Assembly: GCA_030148805.1 (NCBI GenBank)
Contig: JASBSS010000026.1
Location: 226,177-290,176 of the forward strand
Length of the DNA stretch: 64,000 bases
Direction: 5' to 3'
DNA from: Thiogranum sp.
Lineage (GTDB): Bacteria; Pseudomonadota; Gammaproteobacteria; DSM-19610
In this document: positions 42,222 through 51,215 of the stretch, one piece after another
How the letters are laid out: each line of letters opens with the position of its first letter
How positions within the stretch are numbered: the first letter of the stretch is position 1
Program-made: the position numbers and the translations under genes
The notes under the pieces: generated by a model
Told to the model about the DNA's origin: nothing
Databases searched by the model: none
Seen by the model: only the letters and a program-made list of their open reading frames with translations

Positions 42222-42727
42222 GGGCCGGACCGATTGTCCCAGATTTCGTCGTCGATGAGGCCTTCTTCGCGGGTCCATACCAGGCGCGAAATGGCTTTGA
42301 AACGCGCCACGCTCATCGCGCCACGCTTGCGCCGAGAGCTATCGGCGGTCTCCTCCATGGCCTGGAGAATATCCTCGCGCTCGGCTTCGTGTATCTCGAC
42401 CGGCTGGTACTCCTCGTCCATGATGACCAGCAGCACGCTGTCCCAGTCACGTTCGAGCTTGAGCTGACCAACCCGCTGGCCACTCTTCTCCTCATCGAAA
42501 ATCACCCGCGCCTTGATCTGGATGCGCTTGCCCTCGCGCTCTCCGGTACCCAGGGCATCGTAGCCCAGCGAGCGGTCTGTACAGACTTCGAGCGCCAGCA
42601 GCCGGGCGGCATCGTGTTCGGCGATTTCATTGCTCACGCCGGGCAGCGGCTTGCCGGTGGTGCGGCGGAATTCCGCTGCCAGGCGGCGCGCCTCGCCGAT
42701 CAATTTGTCAACCGAATAAATGCCCAC
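42218..42727 (-). CDS. Conserved protein of unknown function (restriction-fold-like)
   Basis: This 169-residue protein runs MGIYSVDKLIGEARRLAAEFRRTTGKPLPGVSNEIAEHDAARLLAL... Its core has YDALGTGEREGKRIQIKARVIFDEEKSGQRVGQLKLERDWDSVLLVIMDEEY. The alternation of RIQIKAR and an acidic strand resembles PD-(D/E)XK nuclease-like folds, but the catalytic set is not certain, so this is only a hint. The C-terminal segment KRGAMSVARFKAISRLVW looks DNA-binding. The GTG at 42727 is chosen because the sequence before it is not conserved in character. It overlaps the helicase gene. Confidence 0.72.
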
Positions 42728-42798
42728 TGTGTCCGTTGTTCTTGTCTGAGTCGCTAGGCACCCGCTCCCTGCTCGGCATTGTACACCCATCGCCACGC

Positions 42799-43305
42799 TC
42801 AACCACCCAGGTCGCGTACCCGTTGTTCGGCCTGACGTGCACCGTCGCTGTCATTCAACGACCAGCGCGCGCGCGCCACCAGTTGCCAGTTGCTCACCAG
42901 CAGGAGCCGGTTGTCGCCGGCCAGGGCGTTGGATTTCAACGCCAGTTGCTCGGCCTCCTGGGGGCGCCCCTGCTCCAGCCGCACCGCGGCCAAACGATGC
43001 CACAAGGCGGCATTTCTGGTATCGATACGCAACGCACGCTCGATGGTCGCCGCCTCGTTGTTGCTGTCGCCGGCGCGGTGGTAGTCCTCGGCCTGGTCGA
43101 GCAAGGCGACTACCGCGCCGTTGGGGGGCGCGTCCGGGGGTGGCAGCGGCGTGACGATCACCCCGGGCGCGACGCTGTCATCGGGTGTGGTGGTCGGCGG
43201 CGGCACCGCTTCCCCGGTGCGCCCATCGATCACCGGCGGCAGCCGGGTCGGTGCGCTGCTACAGGCACCGAGGAGCAAACATATCAGGACCACAGATCTT
43301 TTCAT
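42799..43305 (-). CDS. TPR-containing lipoprotein
   Basis: This 168-residue protein starts MKRSVVLICLLLGACSS. It has a clear lipobox (LGAC, cysteine at 15), then a proline-rich stretch, then helical TPR-like units (LDQAEDYHRAGDSNNEAATIERALRI, ALWHRLAAVRLEQGRPQEAEQLAL). Its ATG overlaps the PBP1b stop codon, so it is translated with it. In E. coli the lipoprotein LpoB activates PBP1b. This gene is in a similar place and could be a PBP1b partner, but similarity to LpoB is not evident, so that is inference. Confidence 0.8.
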   Translation of the reverse strand: MKRSVVLICLLLGACSSAPTRLPPVIDGRTGEAVPPPTTTPDDSVAPGVIVTPLPPPDAPPNGAVVALLDQAEDYHRAGDSNNEAATIERALRIDTRNAALWHRLAAVRLEQGRPQEAEQLALKSNALAGDNRLLLVSNWQLVARARWSLNDSDGARQAEQRVRDLGG

Positions 43306-45602
43306 CGTAACCATCCAGGTAACCAATCGGGCAGGCTGCGGCCGGCGCAAGGCGCTGGCGGCGGCAGCGCGCCGGTTTCGATAAAGGGCAATTGTACGGT
43401 ATTTGCGCAACCCCTGTCGGCCAGTCCGCCACTGGCCGGGTCGATCCCGTGCCAGGTCACCGTATCGGGTTTGAGCAACTGCTGTGGCGTGGCACCCGCC
43501 TCGCGGTACAAATCCGCCCAGACCTGCATCGCCCCGCTGGCGCCGGTCAGTCCCATCGGCTGGTTGTCGTCGCGCCCGATCCAGACCACGCCGAGTTTGT
43601 CACCGTCGAATCCGGCGAACCAGGAGTCGCGCAGATCGTTGGTGGTGCCGGTCTTGCCCGCCAGTCCGAGTTGGGGCGAAAACCGCTGGTTAAGCGCGCG
43701 CGCGGTGCCTTCGCCGACCACTTTCTGCAACGCCGTGCTGATCAGATAAGCCGGCGCCGGGTCGATCACCCGGTGCACGCTGAGATCGTAACGTTGCAGG
43801 GGTTTGCCCTGGGAGTCGAGCACTTCGCGGATACTGCGCAGCGGCAACTGAAAACCGCCGCTGGCAAAACCCAGATAGAGCCGCGTGACCTGGATCAGGC
43901 TCATATCGGTCGCGCCCAGAAACAAGGAGGGATAGGGATTGAGCGGTTTCTCCAGCCCCAGACGCCGCAGAGTGTCGATCACCCGCGGTACGCCCAGTTC
44001 CAGTCCCAGGCGCGCCGTGGCGACGTTGTAGGAATGTGCCAGCGCCTGATACAGCATCACCTGGCCGTGGTAACGCTGATCGTAGTTTCCCGGCGACCAC
44101 AGCTTGCCGGATTGCTCGTACTGCAGCGGCGAGTCGTCGAGCAGCGTGGCCAGATTGTACCGCTGCGGCTGCTCCAGGGCGCTCAGATAGATCGCCGGCT
44201 TGATCAGCGAGCCGATCTGGCGCTGGATATCGAGCGCCCGGTTGAAGCCGGCGTAACCGGCCTGCCTGCCGCCGGCCAGCGCGAGCACTTCGCCGTTGGC
44301 GGAATGGGTCACCAATCCGGCGCCCTGCAGTTCGGGTTGCTGCTGCAATAAAGGCGTGATGCGTCGATCCAGCGCCTTTTGCAGCGCCCATTGCACTTGC
44401 GGGTCGAGGGTGGTGAAAATGCGCAAGCCCTCGCCGACCAGGTCGGACTCGTTGTAATCGCGGCGCAGTTGGCGGCGCACCAGATCCAGGAAGGCGGGAA
44501 AGGTCTTGCTGGTGCCGGCCTCGGGTGTCACCAGGCCCAGACCTTCGTTGCGTGCCTTTTGATACGCGGCACGGTCGATGATGCCCTGCTCCAGCATCAC
44601 CTGGAGCACGAGGTTGCGCCGCTCCCGGGCCCGCTGCGGATGGCGGCGCGGGTCGTAGTAAGACGGCCCCTTCACCATGCCGACCAGCAGGGCCATCTGC
44701 GCGGTGGTCAATTCGTCCAGGGGGCGTTGGAACAGGAACCGGCTGCCGAGGCCGAACCCGTGGATGGCGCGCTGTCCGTCCTGTGCCAGGTAGACTTCGT
44801 TGAGATAGGCTTCGAGGATCTCGTCTTTAGCGTAGCGACGCTCGATCAGTAGAGCCATGATGGCTTCGTTGAGCTTGCGCCCCAGGCTGCGACGGTTGCT
44901 GAGAAAAAAGTTCTTCACCAACTGCTGCGTCAAGGTGCTGCCGCCCTGCACCACGCGCCCGGAACGCAGGTTCACCCACATCGCGCGGGCCACCGAGCGC
45001 GGGGAGATTCCCCAGTGCCGATAGAACCCGCGATCCTCCACCGCGATCAGGGCCTTGACCAGGGTGGCGGGAACTTCGTCGAGCCGCACCAGGATCCGGT
45101 CTTCCTGACGCGCCGTGTGGATGCTGCCGATCTCCAACGGATCCAGGCGCGCGAGCGCCACGTCGGCGCCGCTGCGATCGTCCTGCAGGCGGGTGACCCG
45201 CGAGGCGTCGAAACTGACCCGCAGCGGCCGCGACGCCTCGCGGCCGTCCCAGAAATCGAAGGCGCGGCTGATCAGCTGGAAGCGACTGGCATTGCGCGCC
45301 ACCTCGCCCGGGCGCCGCGGACGGCTGACGAAGCGATACCCCAGGGCCTTGAGCTCGGTGGCGAATTGGGTGGCATTCAGCGCCAGCCCGCTATACAGCT
45401 CCAGCGGACGCGCGTATACGCGCGCCGGAAGCGTCCAGCGGTGACCCTCGAATTTTCGATAGACCTGGAAATCCAGAAACGCCACGTACCCCGTCAGCAG
45501 CACCAACAGGGTGATGAGCAGGCGCCCCCAGGGCAGCGAGCGGTTTTTACGCGCACGGCGTCGCGGGCTACGGCGACGGCTTTTGGATTTTTTTCGTGGC
45601 AT
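43302..45602 (-). CDS. mrcB: Bifunctional penicillin-binding protein 1b
   Basis: This 766-residue class A PBP makes and cross-links peptidoglycan. A basic cytosolic tail precedes one membrane helix (about 26-46) and a UB2H-type region. The GT51 transglycosylase domain has its catalytic glutamate in AVEDRGFYRHWG (about residue 188) and GGSTLTQQLVKNFFLSN. The transpeptidase domain has SxxK at S465-K468 (GSLIKP), YNVA and KTGTTNDLRDSWF. Slightly shorter than E. coli PBP1b (844). The TPR lipoprotein is coupled to its 3' end. Confidence 0.96.
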   Translation of the reverse strand: MPRKKSKSRRRSPRRRARKNRSLPWGRLLITLLVLLTGYVAFLDFQVYRKFEGHRWTLPARVYARPLELYSGLALNATQFATELKALGYRFVSRPRRPGEVARNASRFQLISRAFDFWDGREASRPLRVSFDASRVTRLQDDRSGADVALARLDPLEIGSIHTARQEDRILVRLDEVPATLVKALIAVEDRGFYRHWGISPRSVARAMWVNLRSGRVVQGGSTLTQQLVKNFFLSNRRSLGRKLNEAIMALLIERRYAKDEILEAYLNEVYLAQDGQRAIHGFGLGSRFLFQRPLDELTTAQMALLVGMVKGPSYYDPRRHPQRARERRNLVLQVMLEQGIIDRAAYQKARNEGLGLVTPEAGTSKTFPAFLDLVRRQLRRDYNESDLVGEGLRIFTTLDPQVQWALQKALDRRITPLLQQQPELQGAGLVTHSANGEVLALAGGRQAGYAGFNRALDIQRQIGSLIKPAIYLSALEQPQRYNLATLLDDSPLQYEQSGKLWSPGNYDQRYHGQVMLYQALAHSYNVATARLGLELGVPRVIDTLRRLGLEKPLNPYPSLFLGATDMSLIQVTRLYLGFASGGFQLPLRSIREVLDSQGKPLQRYDLSVHRVIDPAPAYLISTALQKVVGEGTARALNQRFSPQLGLAGKTGTTNDLRDSWFAGFDGDKLGVVWIGRDDNQPMGLTGASGAMQVWADLYREAGATPQQLLKPDTVTWHGIDPASGGLADRGCANTVQLPFIETGALPPPAPCAGRSLPDWLPGWLR

Positions 45603-45749
45603 GCAGTACTACAGTCTGGATCGGGCGAGCGACGCCTGGGCGGCGTCGGTCAGCGGCATCCTGTCGAACAGAGGAGTCAGGCGGTAGTATACCCGGGTGC
45701 CGGCCGGCGTACAGGCCGGGCGAAAAGCGTCGGCATCCGGCAACAGCGG

Positions 45750-46967
45750 CTATTTTTCCCCGCTCAACGCCAGATACTTGGCTTCCAGGCTGTGGTATTG
45801 CTTTTCCAGTTCCTCGAGCGCGGCGTCCTTGAACTCCACCAGCGCTTCCAGTTCCTGCACTTTGATCTCAAGCTGATACTTTTCCTCGTCGGCTTGTGCC
45901 TCGCCGGGAGCCGGTTCGCTTTCGACAACCGCCACGTCGGGCTCGGCCTCGCCGCCGGCTGGGGCCGCGGCGTCCTGCTCGAGTTGCGCGTGCACCGCGT
46001 CCAATTCCGCGCGCAACATGGCGTTCTCGTCCTCCAGGACCGCCACGCAGCCGCTCAACTCCTGATTCGCCCGCTGGATCCCGGCGATCGCCGCTTCGAG
46101 CTCGGCCGCCTTGCTGGCCTCAGGGGCGAGCTCCTGGATCAGATTCTGCAGGTTGGCGATGGTCTCGTGCTGGTTGCCGATCATCGCCTTGAGTCCTTTG
46201 AGGTGCGCCGAGTCCAGGGTCTCCATTTCCAGCTTGCCCTGGTCTCCTTCGCGTGCCTGCTTGAGCCGTTGGTTCTCCTGCTCCAGTATCTGCAGGCAGC
46301 GTTGCAACTCGACGTCGTGGCGCTCGAACTCGTCGAGCTTGCTCAGGATGCTGTCGAGATTGTCGATTTCGCTTTCGCGCGCGCGCAGTTCTTTTCTCAG
46401 TGCCGCCATGGCGTCCTGCTGGTTGAGAATCACCTGCTTGAGGCGGTCGAACTCCTCTTCCTGGGTATCCGGGGCGGGGTCGGTTTCGGTGCCGCCCGGC
46501 GCCGGCGCGGGCTCAGCCGCGGCGGTTTCCGGCGTGTCTGTCGCTTCGGTGTCAGGCGCAACCGCGGCCGTTTCGGGCGCGGGTCGCCAGCGCTCCAACA
46601 GGTCCGCGACTCCGGCGGTAAGCGCGTTCTGGAAGCGTTGCGGATTGTCGGCGAATTCCTGCGCACTGAGTTCCAGGTCGAGAAACTGCCGTCTGACCGA
46701 GAGGCGTTCCGCGGCCTGTTGACCGTCGGTCCCCGCGGCGCTGAGGGTTTCGCATAAAGCCTGATTACGCAGGATTTCCTCGCGCAGATAATGAGAGAAA
46801 TCGACCAGCGACTCCTTCGCCCGCGCGCTCAATTGCTGTTGCAGACTGCGCACCCGCGAAGAGAGCAGCCGGCTGCGCAACAGCAGCCAGCCGGCGGCCA
46901 CCAGTAAAACGATAATCACCTCGATCAGGCCGAACAGACTGTAGAGATCCAGCTGAAAATCCGCCAT
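45750..46967 (-). CDS. Membrane-anchored coiled-coil protein, unknown function
   Basis: This 405-residue protein has one N-terminal membrane helix (LFGLIEVIIVLLVAAGWLLL, residues 11-30), a helical region to about 115, an acidic Pro/Ala-rich linker (about 120-160) and then a long coiled coil to the end. Typical segments are LILNQQ-like QVILNQQDAMAALRKELRA, SILSKLDEFERHDVELQRCL and LVEFKDAALEELEKQYHSLEAKY. The type suggests a scaffold or spacer protein at the inner membrane. It lies 35 bp after the VWA gene on the same strand. I do not recognise a family. Confidence 0.7.
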   Translation of the reverse strand: MADFQLDLYSLFGLIEVIIVLLVAAGWLLLRSRLLSSRVRSLQQQLSARAKESLVDFSHYLREEILRNQALCETLSAAGTDGQQAAERLSVRRQFLDLELSAQEFADNPQRFQNALTAGVADLLERWRPAPETAAVAPDTEATDTPETAAAEPAPAPGGTETDPAPDTQEEEFDRLKQVILNQQDAMAALRKELRARESEIDNLDSILSKLDEFERHDVELQRCLQILEQENQRLKQAREGDQGKLEMETLDSAHLKGLKAMIGNQHETIANLQNLIQELAPEASKAAELEAAIAGIQRANQELSGCVAVLEDENAMLRAELDAVHAQLEQDAAAPAGGEAEPDVAVVESEPAPGEAQADEEKYQLEIKVQELEALVEFKDAALEELEKQYHSLEAKYLALSGEK

Positions 46968-47002
46968 CGCCGCAACTCCTCACAAAGCGTGGGTCTTGAG
47001 GC

Positions 47003-48616
47003 TCACTGCGGGGCCTCGTCGGCATCGTCGTCGTCGCTCTCGGCCTGAGCCTCGGCAGCGCGCTTGCGCTTTTTCAGGAACCACCAGAGGCCAAAGCCGA
47101 GCGCGACCAGCAGCAGGTTCACGCCGATGAACACTCCGATCGCCAGTCCCAGGTGAACTTCCTTCTTCGCCGCAGGCGGCGTTTCGACCGGCGCCGGTTC
47201 GGGGGCCGCCTCCTCCGGCGTTTGCGGCTGGGGCTCCGTGACGGGAGCCTCACTCGGCGCCGCTGGGGCCGGGGTGGTGGTCTCCGCCGGCTCCGCTGCG
47301 GCGGACTCGGGCGCTGCCGGCGCCGCCGCCGGGGTGTTCTCGGTGGGCGCCTTGACTTCAAAATGCAAGGTCTTCTGACGCTTGAAAGTCTGACTTTCCG
47401 CGATCAGCTCGATACTGTAGGCGCCAGGGTTGTCGAAGGCCAGCGTGTTGGAATAGTGGGCATCGCCGGTCTCACGGTCACCGTACTGGCCGTTGTCGAA
47501 CAGCTCGAAGTTGGCTTCGGCACCGTCCGGAGTCTGCACCAGCATATGGAAGCGCGTGTTGGTGAGAAGCGCCTCCTTGTCCAGCAGCTTGCCCTCCTGC
47601 TCGAGCCAGGATTCGATCACCACGTGCGCACCTGTCGCTACGTTCGGCAGCTGAGGATTGTGCTTCAATGACATATCGGTGACGATATAGGCCCGGTTCT
47701 TGCCACCGGTGAACAACAGTTTCCAGGTACCGGCCTGGGGCTGACGCAGCGTGATCATGTCGAAGTGTTCCGACAGGAACCATTTCAGATTGTCACCCGC
47801 GTCCTCCGCGCCCAGTTTGCGTCCTTGTGGCGACTGCAGGTAGATGCGCACGTCCTCGCGTTCCTTGGAAGCGACGATGGTGACTTCTTCGATCGAGGGG
47901 TCGACAGAGAACTCACCCCCGTCGATCGGTAGCATGTCGGGTGCCTTGGCGGTTTCGAAGATGTCGCTGAACACCTCGTGCAGATCAGCATCCGTCTTGG
48001 CCAGCTTGAACAGTCCGCCGGTCTTCTGGGCCACCGACTGCAACAACTCCACATCGGACGCCTCGGTGAAGGCGATGGAGTAGACTTTGATCTGTTGCGC
48101 TTTCAGCGCCTCGCTCAGTTCGCCCTGCAGGCGCTGACTCAAGCGCCAGTCCTCGTCGTTGTCGCCGACATCCATCTTGCCGTCGGACATCAATATGAGC
48201 ATTTTCTCCTGATCGGGGCGCCCCTCGCGCGCGAGCATATCCGTGCCTTTGCGCACGGCCGCGTACAGATTGGTGTACACCCCCTTGGAGGAGACCTTGT
48301 CGGCGGACGCCAGAAGGCGCGGGTTTTCCCCCGGCTGGGGCGCCGTCAGCCGCAATACGGGATAACCATTGTCGCTGAAACTGATCAGGCCGATGCGGTC
48401 GTCACTACCCAGCAGCGACATGAACAATTTTGCCGCCGGCACCCGCAGCTTGTGCGGATCGTTTTTCGCCATGCTGCCGGAGCTGTCCATCAACAGGACT
48501 GCGTCCACCCCCGCCGCGGCGATCGGGGCAAATGCCAGGGCGGCGCAGGCCAGCCAGGCGCGGAAATAGCGTCCCAGGTCCCATCGACCGGTACCCGCTG
48601 CTGAAGTCCTGTTCAT
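47003..48616 (-). CDS. VWA-domain membrane protein
   Basis: This 537-residue protein has a signal peptide (AWLACAALAFAPIAAAG) and then a von Willebrand A domain. The MIDAS motif DSSGSM is at its start, YTNLYAAVRKGTDML follows, and the second metal segment is LMSDGKMDVGD. An immunoglobulin-like beta region follows (about 250-430). A proline/alanine-rich linker of about 70 residues, a membrane helix LGLAIGVFIGVNLLLVALGFGLWWFL and a basic then acidic tail complete it. It probably binds partner proteins in the periplasm while anchored by its C-terminus. It pairs with the coiled-coil gene downstream. The role is unknown. Confidence 0.8.
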   Translation of the reverse strand: MNRTSAAGTGRWDLGRYFRAWLACAALAFAPIAAAGVDAVLLMDSSGSMAKNDPHKLRVPAAKLFMSLLGSDDRIGLISFSDNGYPVLRLTAPQPGENPRLLASADKVSSKGVYTNLYAAVRKGTDMLAREGRPDQEKMLILMSDGKMDVGDNDEDWRLSQRLQGELSEALKAQQIKVYSIAFTEASDVELLQSVAQKTGGLFKLAKTDADLHEVFSDIFETAKAPDMLPIDGGEFSVDPSIEEVTIVASKEREDVRIYLQSPQGRKLGAEDAGDNLKWFLSEHFDMITLRQPQAGTWKLLFTGGKNRAYIVTDMSLKHNPQLPNVATGAHVVIESWLEQEGKLLDKEALLTNTRFHMLVQTPDGAEANFELFDNGQYGDRETGDAHYSNTLAFDNPGAYSIELIAESQTFKRQKTLHFEVKAPTENTPAAAPAAPESAAAEPAETTTPAPAAPSEAPVTEPQPQTPEEAAPEPAPVETPPAAKKEVHLGLAIGVFIGVNLLLVALGFGLWWFLKKRKRAAEAQAESDDDDADEAPQ

Positions 48617-48753
48617 GCCAACATCCTTTAACTCATTGCTTTTTAAAAAATAACTGTTACTCAACCGCGTCGCGCCGGACGCCCAGTCCCTGTAACGGCA
48701 GAAAAAAGATTGAATTGAGATTCAGATGCTTAGTGCTACCTGAAACCGGGTGC

Positions 48754-49422
48754 CTACGCCGGCGGTGGCGGGGTCTTTTGCAGCAGAGATACCTGCTCTG
48801 TCAACGCGCTCAGTCCACGTTGGCGAAACCGGCTTTCGCGCTCGAGAATGTCTTCCTGCAGCAGCGAGCGGATCTGCCAGTGCCCGCCGAACAACGCCTG
48901 GACTTCGGCCTCGTCGACGCTAAACGGCGGCCCTTCCATTTGCGCCTGCGGATAAGCCAGGGTGATCAGCAGCAGCTGGCAACCGGGTGGCGCCAGCTCG
49001 GTCAGCTTGGCCGCGTAGGCCGGCCGCATCGCCGCAGGCAGCGCGATCAACGCCGCGCGGTCGTAGATGGCACTGACGGCACGCGTTTGCGCCGTCTCAA
49101 GCTCGAAGAAGTCGCCGCAATAGAGGGTGAGATTGCCGCTGTGCCAGCGCTCGAAAGCCCCTTCGCGGTCTCGGCGGGGCTGCAGGCCCTGTTCGCTGAA
49201 AAACGCCGCGACCGCTTGTTCGCTGAGCTCCACGCCCAACACCGGCGCGCGCTTTCCCAGCCACACCATGTCGAGGCTCTTGCCGCACAGCGGTACCAGG
49301 GTGGTGCCCCTGGCCGGTGCGACCACCTCCGGCCAGAAGCGCTGAAGATGCGGATTGACGCTTTCCTGGTGGAAACCGATCAGGTTCTCCCGCCAGCGTT
49401 GATGCCAGAATTGGGCGTCCAT
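48754..49422 (-). CDS. tpm: Thiopurine S-methyltransferase-like methyltransferase
   Basis: This 222-residue SAM-dependent enzyme begins MDAQFWHQRWRENLIGFHQE. It has VPLCGKSLDMVWLGKRAPVLGVELSEQAV as the SAM-binding segment, CGDFFEL and YDRAALIALPAAMRPAY. These match the TPMT family, whose bacterial members methylate selenium, tellurium or thiol compounds. The natural substrate here is unknown; in a sulfur oxidiser a thiol or selenite is plausible. It lies 8 bp after cysG. Confidence 0.9.
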   Translation of the reverse strand: MDAQFWHQRWRENLIGFHQESVNPHLQRFWPEVVAPARGTTLVPLCGKSLDMVWLGKRAPVLGVELSEQAVAAFFSEQGLQPRRDREGAFERWHSGNLTLYCGDFFELETAQTRAVSAIYDRAALIALPAAMRPAYAAKLTELAPPGCQLLLITLAYPQAQMEGPPFSVDEAEVQALFGGHWQIRSLLQEDILERESRFRQRGLSALTEQVSLLQKTPPPPA

Positions 49423-49430
49423 AGGCGGGA

Positions 49431-50861
49431 TCAGACGTGCGGCGTGCCGCCGAACGGCCGCGGATCCGCCCCCGGCAAAGGTTTGAACCACTGCAGCGTC
49501 CGGTGCAGTTCGACCACCTTGCCGACGATAATGATGGTCGGCGGCTTCAACGCTTGGTCGCGAACCGTCGCCTCCAGCGCGTGCAGTTCGGTGACCACCA
49601 CCCGCTGGTTCTGCGTGGTGCCCTGTTGAATCAGGGCCACCGGCGTGTCTGCGGGCAGGCCGTGGCGGATCAGCTCGGCGGAGACCACGCCCACGCCGTG
49701 CAATCCCATGTAGAAGACGATGGTCTGGTTGGGGTGGGCCAGCGCTTTCCAGTTCAGATCGACCGTGCCGTCCTGCAGATGCCCGGTGGCGAAGACCACC
49801 GACTGGGCGTAGTCGCGGTGGGTCAAGGGGATGCCCGAATAAGTGGCGCAACCGGAGGCGGCGGTGATCCCCGGCACCACCTGGAAAGTGACGCCATTGT
49901 CCATCAGGGTGGCGATTTCCTCGCCGCCACGGCCGAAAATGAACGGATCGCCGCCCTTCAGGCGCACCACCCGCTTACCCTCCTGCGCCAGGCGTACCAG
50001 CAGCTGGTTGATGTTCTCCTGCGACAAGGCGTGATTGTCGCGCTCCTTGCCGACGTAGATGCGCTCGGCATCGCGCCGCGCCAGGTCGAGGATGGGTGGC
50101 GCGACCAGGCGGTCGTAGACCACCACGTCGGCCATTTGCAGCAACCGCAACGCGCGGAAGGTGAGCAGATCGGGGTCGCCGGGGCCGGCGCCGACCAGAT
50201 ACACCTCGCCCAGCGGATGCGGATTGTCGTCGCTGCCCGCCAGCTCTCGCTCCAACTGCTCGCGGGCTTTGTCGTCGCGACCGGAAAACAACAGCTCCGC
50301 GACCTCCCCCTGCAGGGCGTTCTCCCAGAACTGTCGCCGCTGCGGCACGCCACTGAAACGCTGCTTCACACGTTCGCGAAAACTCTCCACCAGGCGCGCC
50401 AGTCGGCCGTAAGCGGCCGGCACGTAGCTCTCCAGTCTGGCGCGCAACAGACGTGCGAGCACCGGCGAATGACCGCCGGTGGAAACCGCCACCTGCACCG
50501 GCGAGCGATCGATGATGGAGGGGACGATAAAGGTGCACAGCTCCGGCTGATCGACCACGTTGACCGGCACACCAGCCTGTTTGGCCTGCTCGGACACTCG
50601 CCGGTTCACCGCCTGCTGATCGGTGGCGGCGATCACCAGGGTGTTGTCCGCGACGTCTTCGTCCTCGAATGTCCGTGCCGACCAGTTCATGGTGCCCGCT
50701 TGCACCTGCTGTTGCAGCGCCTCGCACAGCGCCGGCGCCACCAGATGGACCCGGGCGCCGGCCCGGTGCAGCAACGCGGCTTTGCGCGCCGCCACCGTGC
50801 CGCCGCCCACCACCAGGCAGTTTCGGTTTTCCAGATCGAGGAATATGGGAAAGAAGTCCAC
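49431..50861 (-). CDS. cysG: Siroheme synthase (trifunctional CysG)
   Basis: This 476-residue protein fuses the NAD-dependent dehydrogenase/ferrochelatase part (LVVGGGTVAARKAALLHRAG to about residue 200) with the uroporphyrinogen-III methyltransferase. The methyltransferase part has VYLVGAGPGDPDLLTFRALRLL, LKGGDPFIFGRGGEE and VVPGITAASGCATYSGIPLTHR. It makes siroheme, the cofactor of assimilatory sulfite reductase and the precursor of DsrAB siroheme or siroamide. The start is a GTG (MDFFPIFLDLENRNCLVVGG); the frame runs further back only into grxC. Its place near dsr fits cofactor supply. Confidence 0.96.
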   Translation of the reverse strand: MDFFPIFLDLENRNCLVVGGGTVAARKAALLHRAGARVHLVAPALCEALQQQVQAGTMNWSARTFEDEDVADNTLVIAATDQQAVNRRVSEQAKQAGVPVNVVDQPELCTFIVPSIIDRSPVQVAVSTGGHSPVLARLLRARLESYVPAAYGRLARLVESFRERVKQRFSGVPQRRQFWENALQGEVAELLFSGRDDKAREQLERELAGSDDNPHPLGEVYLVGAGPGDPDLLTFRALRLLQMADVVVYDRLVAPPILDLARRDAERIYVGKERDNHALSQENINQLLVRLAQEGKRVVRLKGGDPFIFGRGGEEIATLMDNGVTFQVVPGITAASGCATYSGIPLTHRDYAQSVVFATGHLQDGTVDLNWKALAHPNQTIVFYMGLHGVGVVSAELIRHGLPADTPVALIQQGTTQNQRVVVTELHALEATVRDQALKPPTIIIVGKVVELHRTLQWFKPLPGADPRPFGGTPHV

Positions 50862-50871
50862 TGTCTGCGCC

Positions 50872-51150
50872 TCAGTTGTTCCTGGTCTCGTCGAGCAAGG
50901 GTTCCAGCAGCGGGTCGAGTTCGCCGTCACGCTCCAGGGCGGCGAGATCGTCATAACCGCCGACGTGATAATCGCCGATGAATATCTGAGGCACTGTCTG
51001 GCGGCCGCTGCGCTGCTCCATTTCCCGCCACAGCTGCCTATCGTGGTCGACCGCGATTTTACGGATTTCGACCCCCTTTCGGGTCAGCAACCGGTCCGCG
51101 CTGATGCAATAGGGACAGAAGCGGGTACAGTACATAATGACTTCAGACAT
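50872..51150 (-). CDS. grxC: Glutaredoxin 3-type
   Basis: This 92-residue thioredoxin-fold protein has CPYC at residues 12-15 (MYCTRFCPYC), the dithiol active site. TVPQIFIGDYHVGGYDDLAAL at about 60-80 gives the cis-proline and glutathione-binding GGYDD. It reduces disulfides with glutathione. The ATG at 51150 is the family start. It lies between the dsrS-like gene and cysG on the same strand, so it may serve thiol chemistry in sulfur oxidation, which is inference. Confidence 0.94.
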   Translation of the reverse strand: MSEVIMYCTRFCPYCISADRLLTRKGVEIRKIAVDHDRQLWREMEQRSGRQTVPQIFIGDYHVGGYDDLAALERDGELDPLLEPLLDETRNN

Positions 51151-51215
51151 ACTTTCCTGACCTGTTAGGTAGCGGTGATCCGACCCACCGGAATACGGAA
51201 ACGAGAACCCTGTGC

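Noticed and set aside
42799..43305. Naming the TPR lipoprotein LpoB
   Set aside because: Position next to PBP1b is suggestive, but no LpoB-like sequence is visible.
49437..50981. 514-codon plus-strand frame opposite cysG, and similar ones opposite dinG-like, mrcB, bamA and rpsB genes
   Set aside because: Same reason: mirror frames of real genes with low-complexity shadow composition and no recognisable domain.
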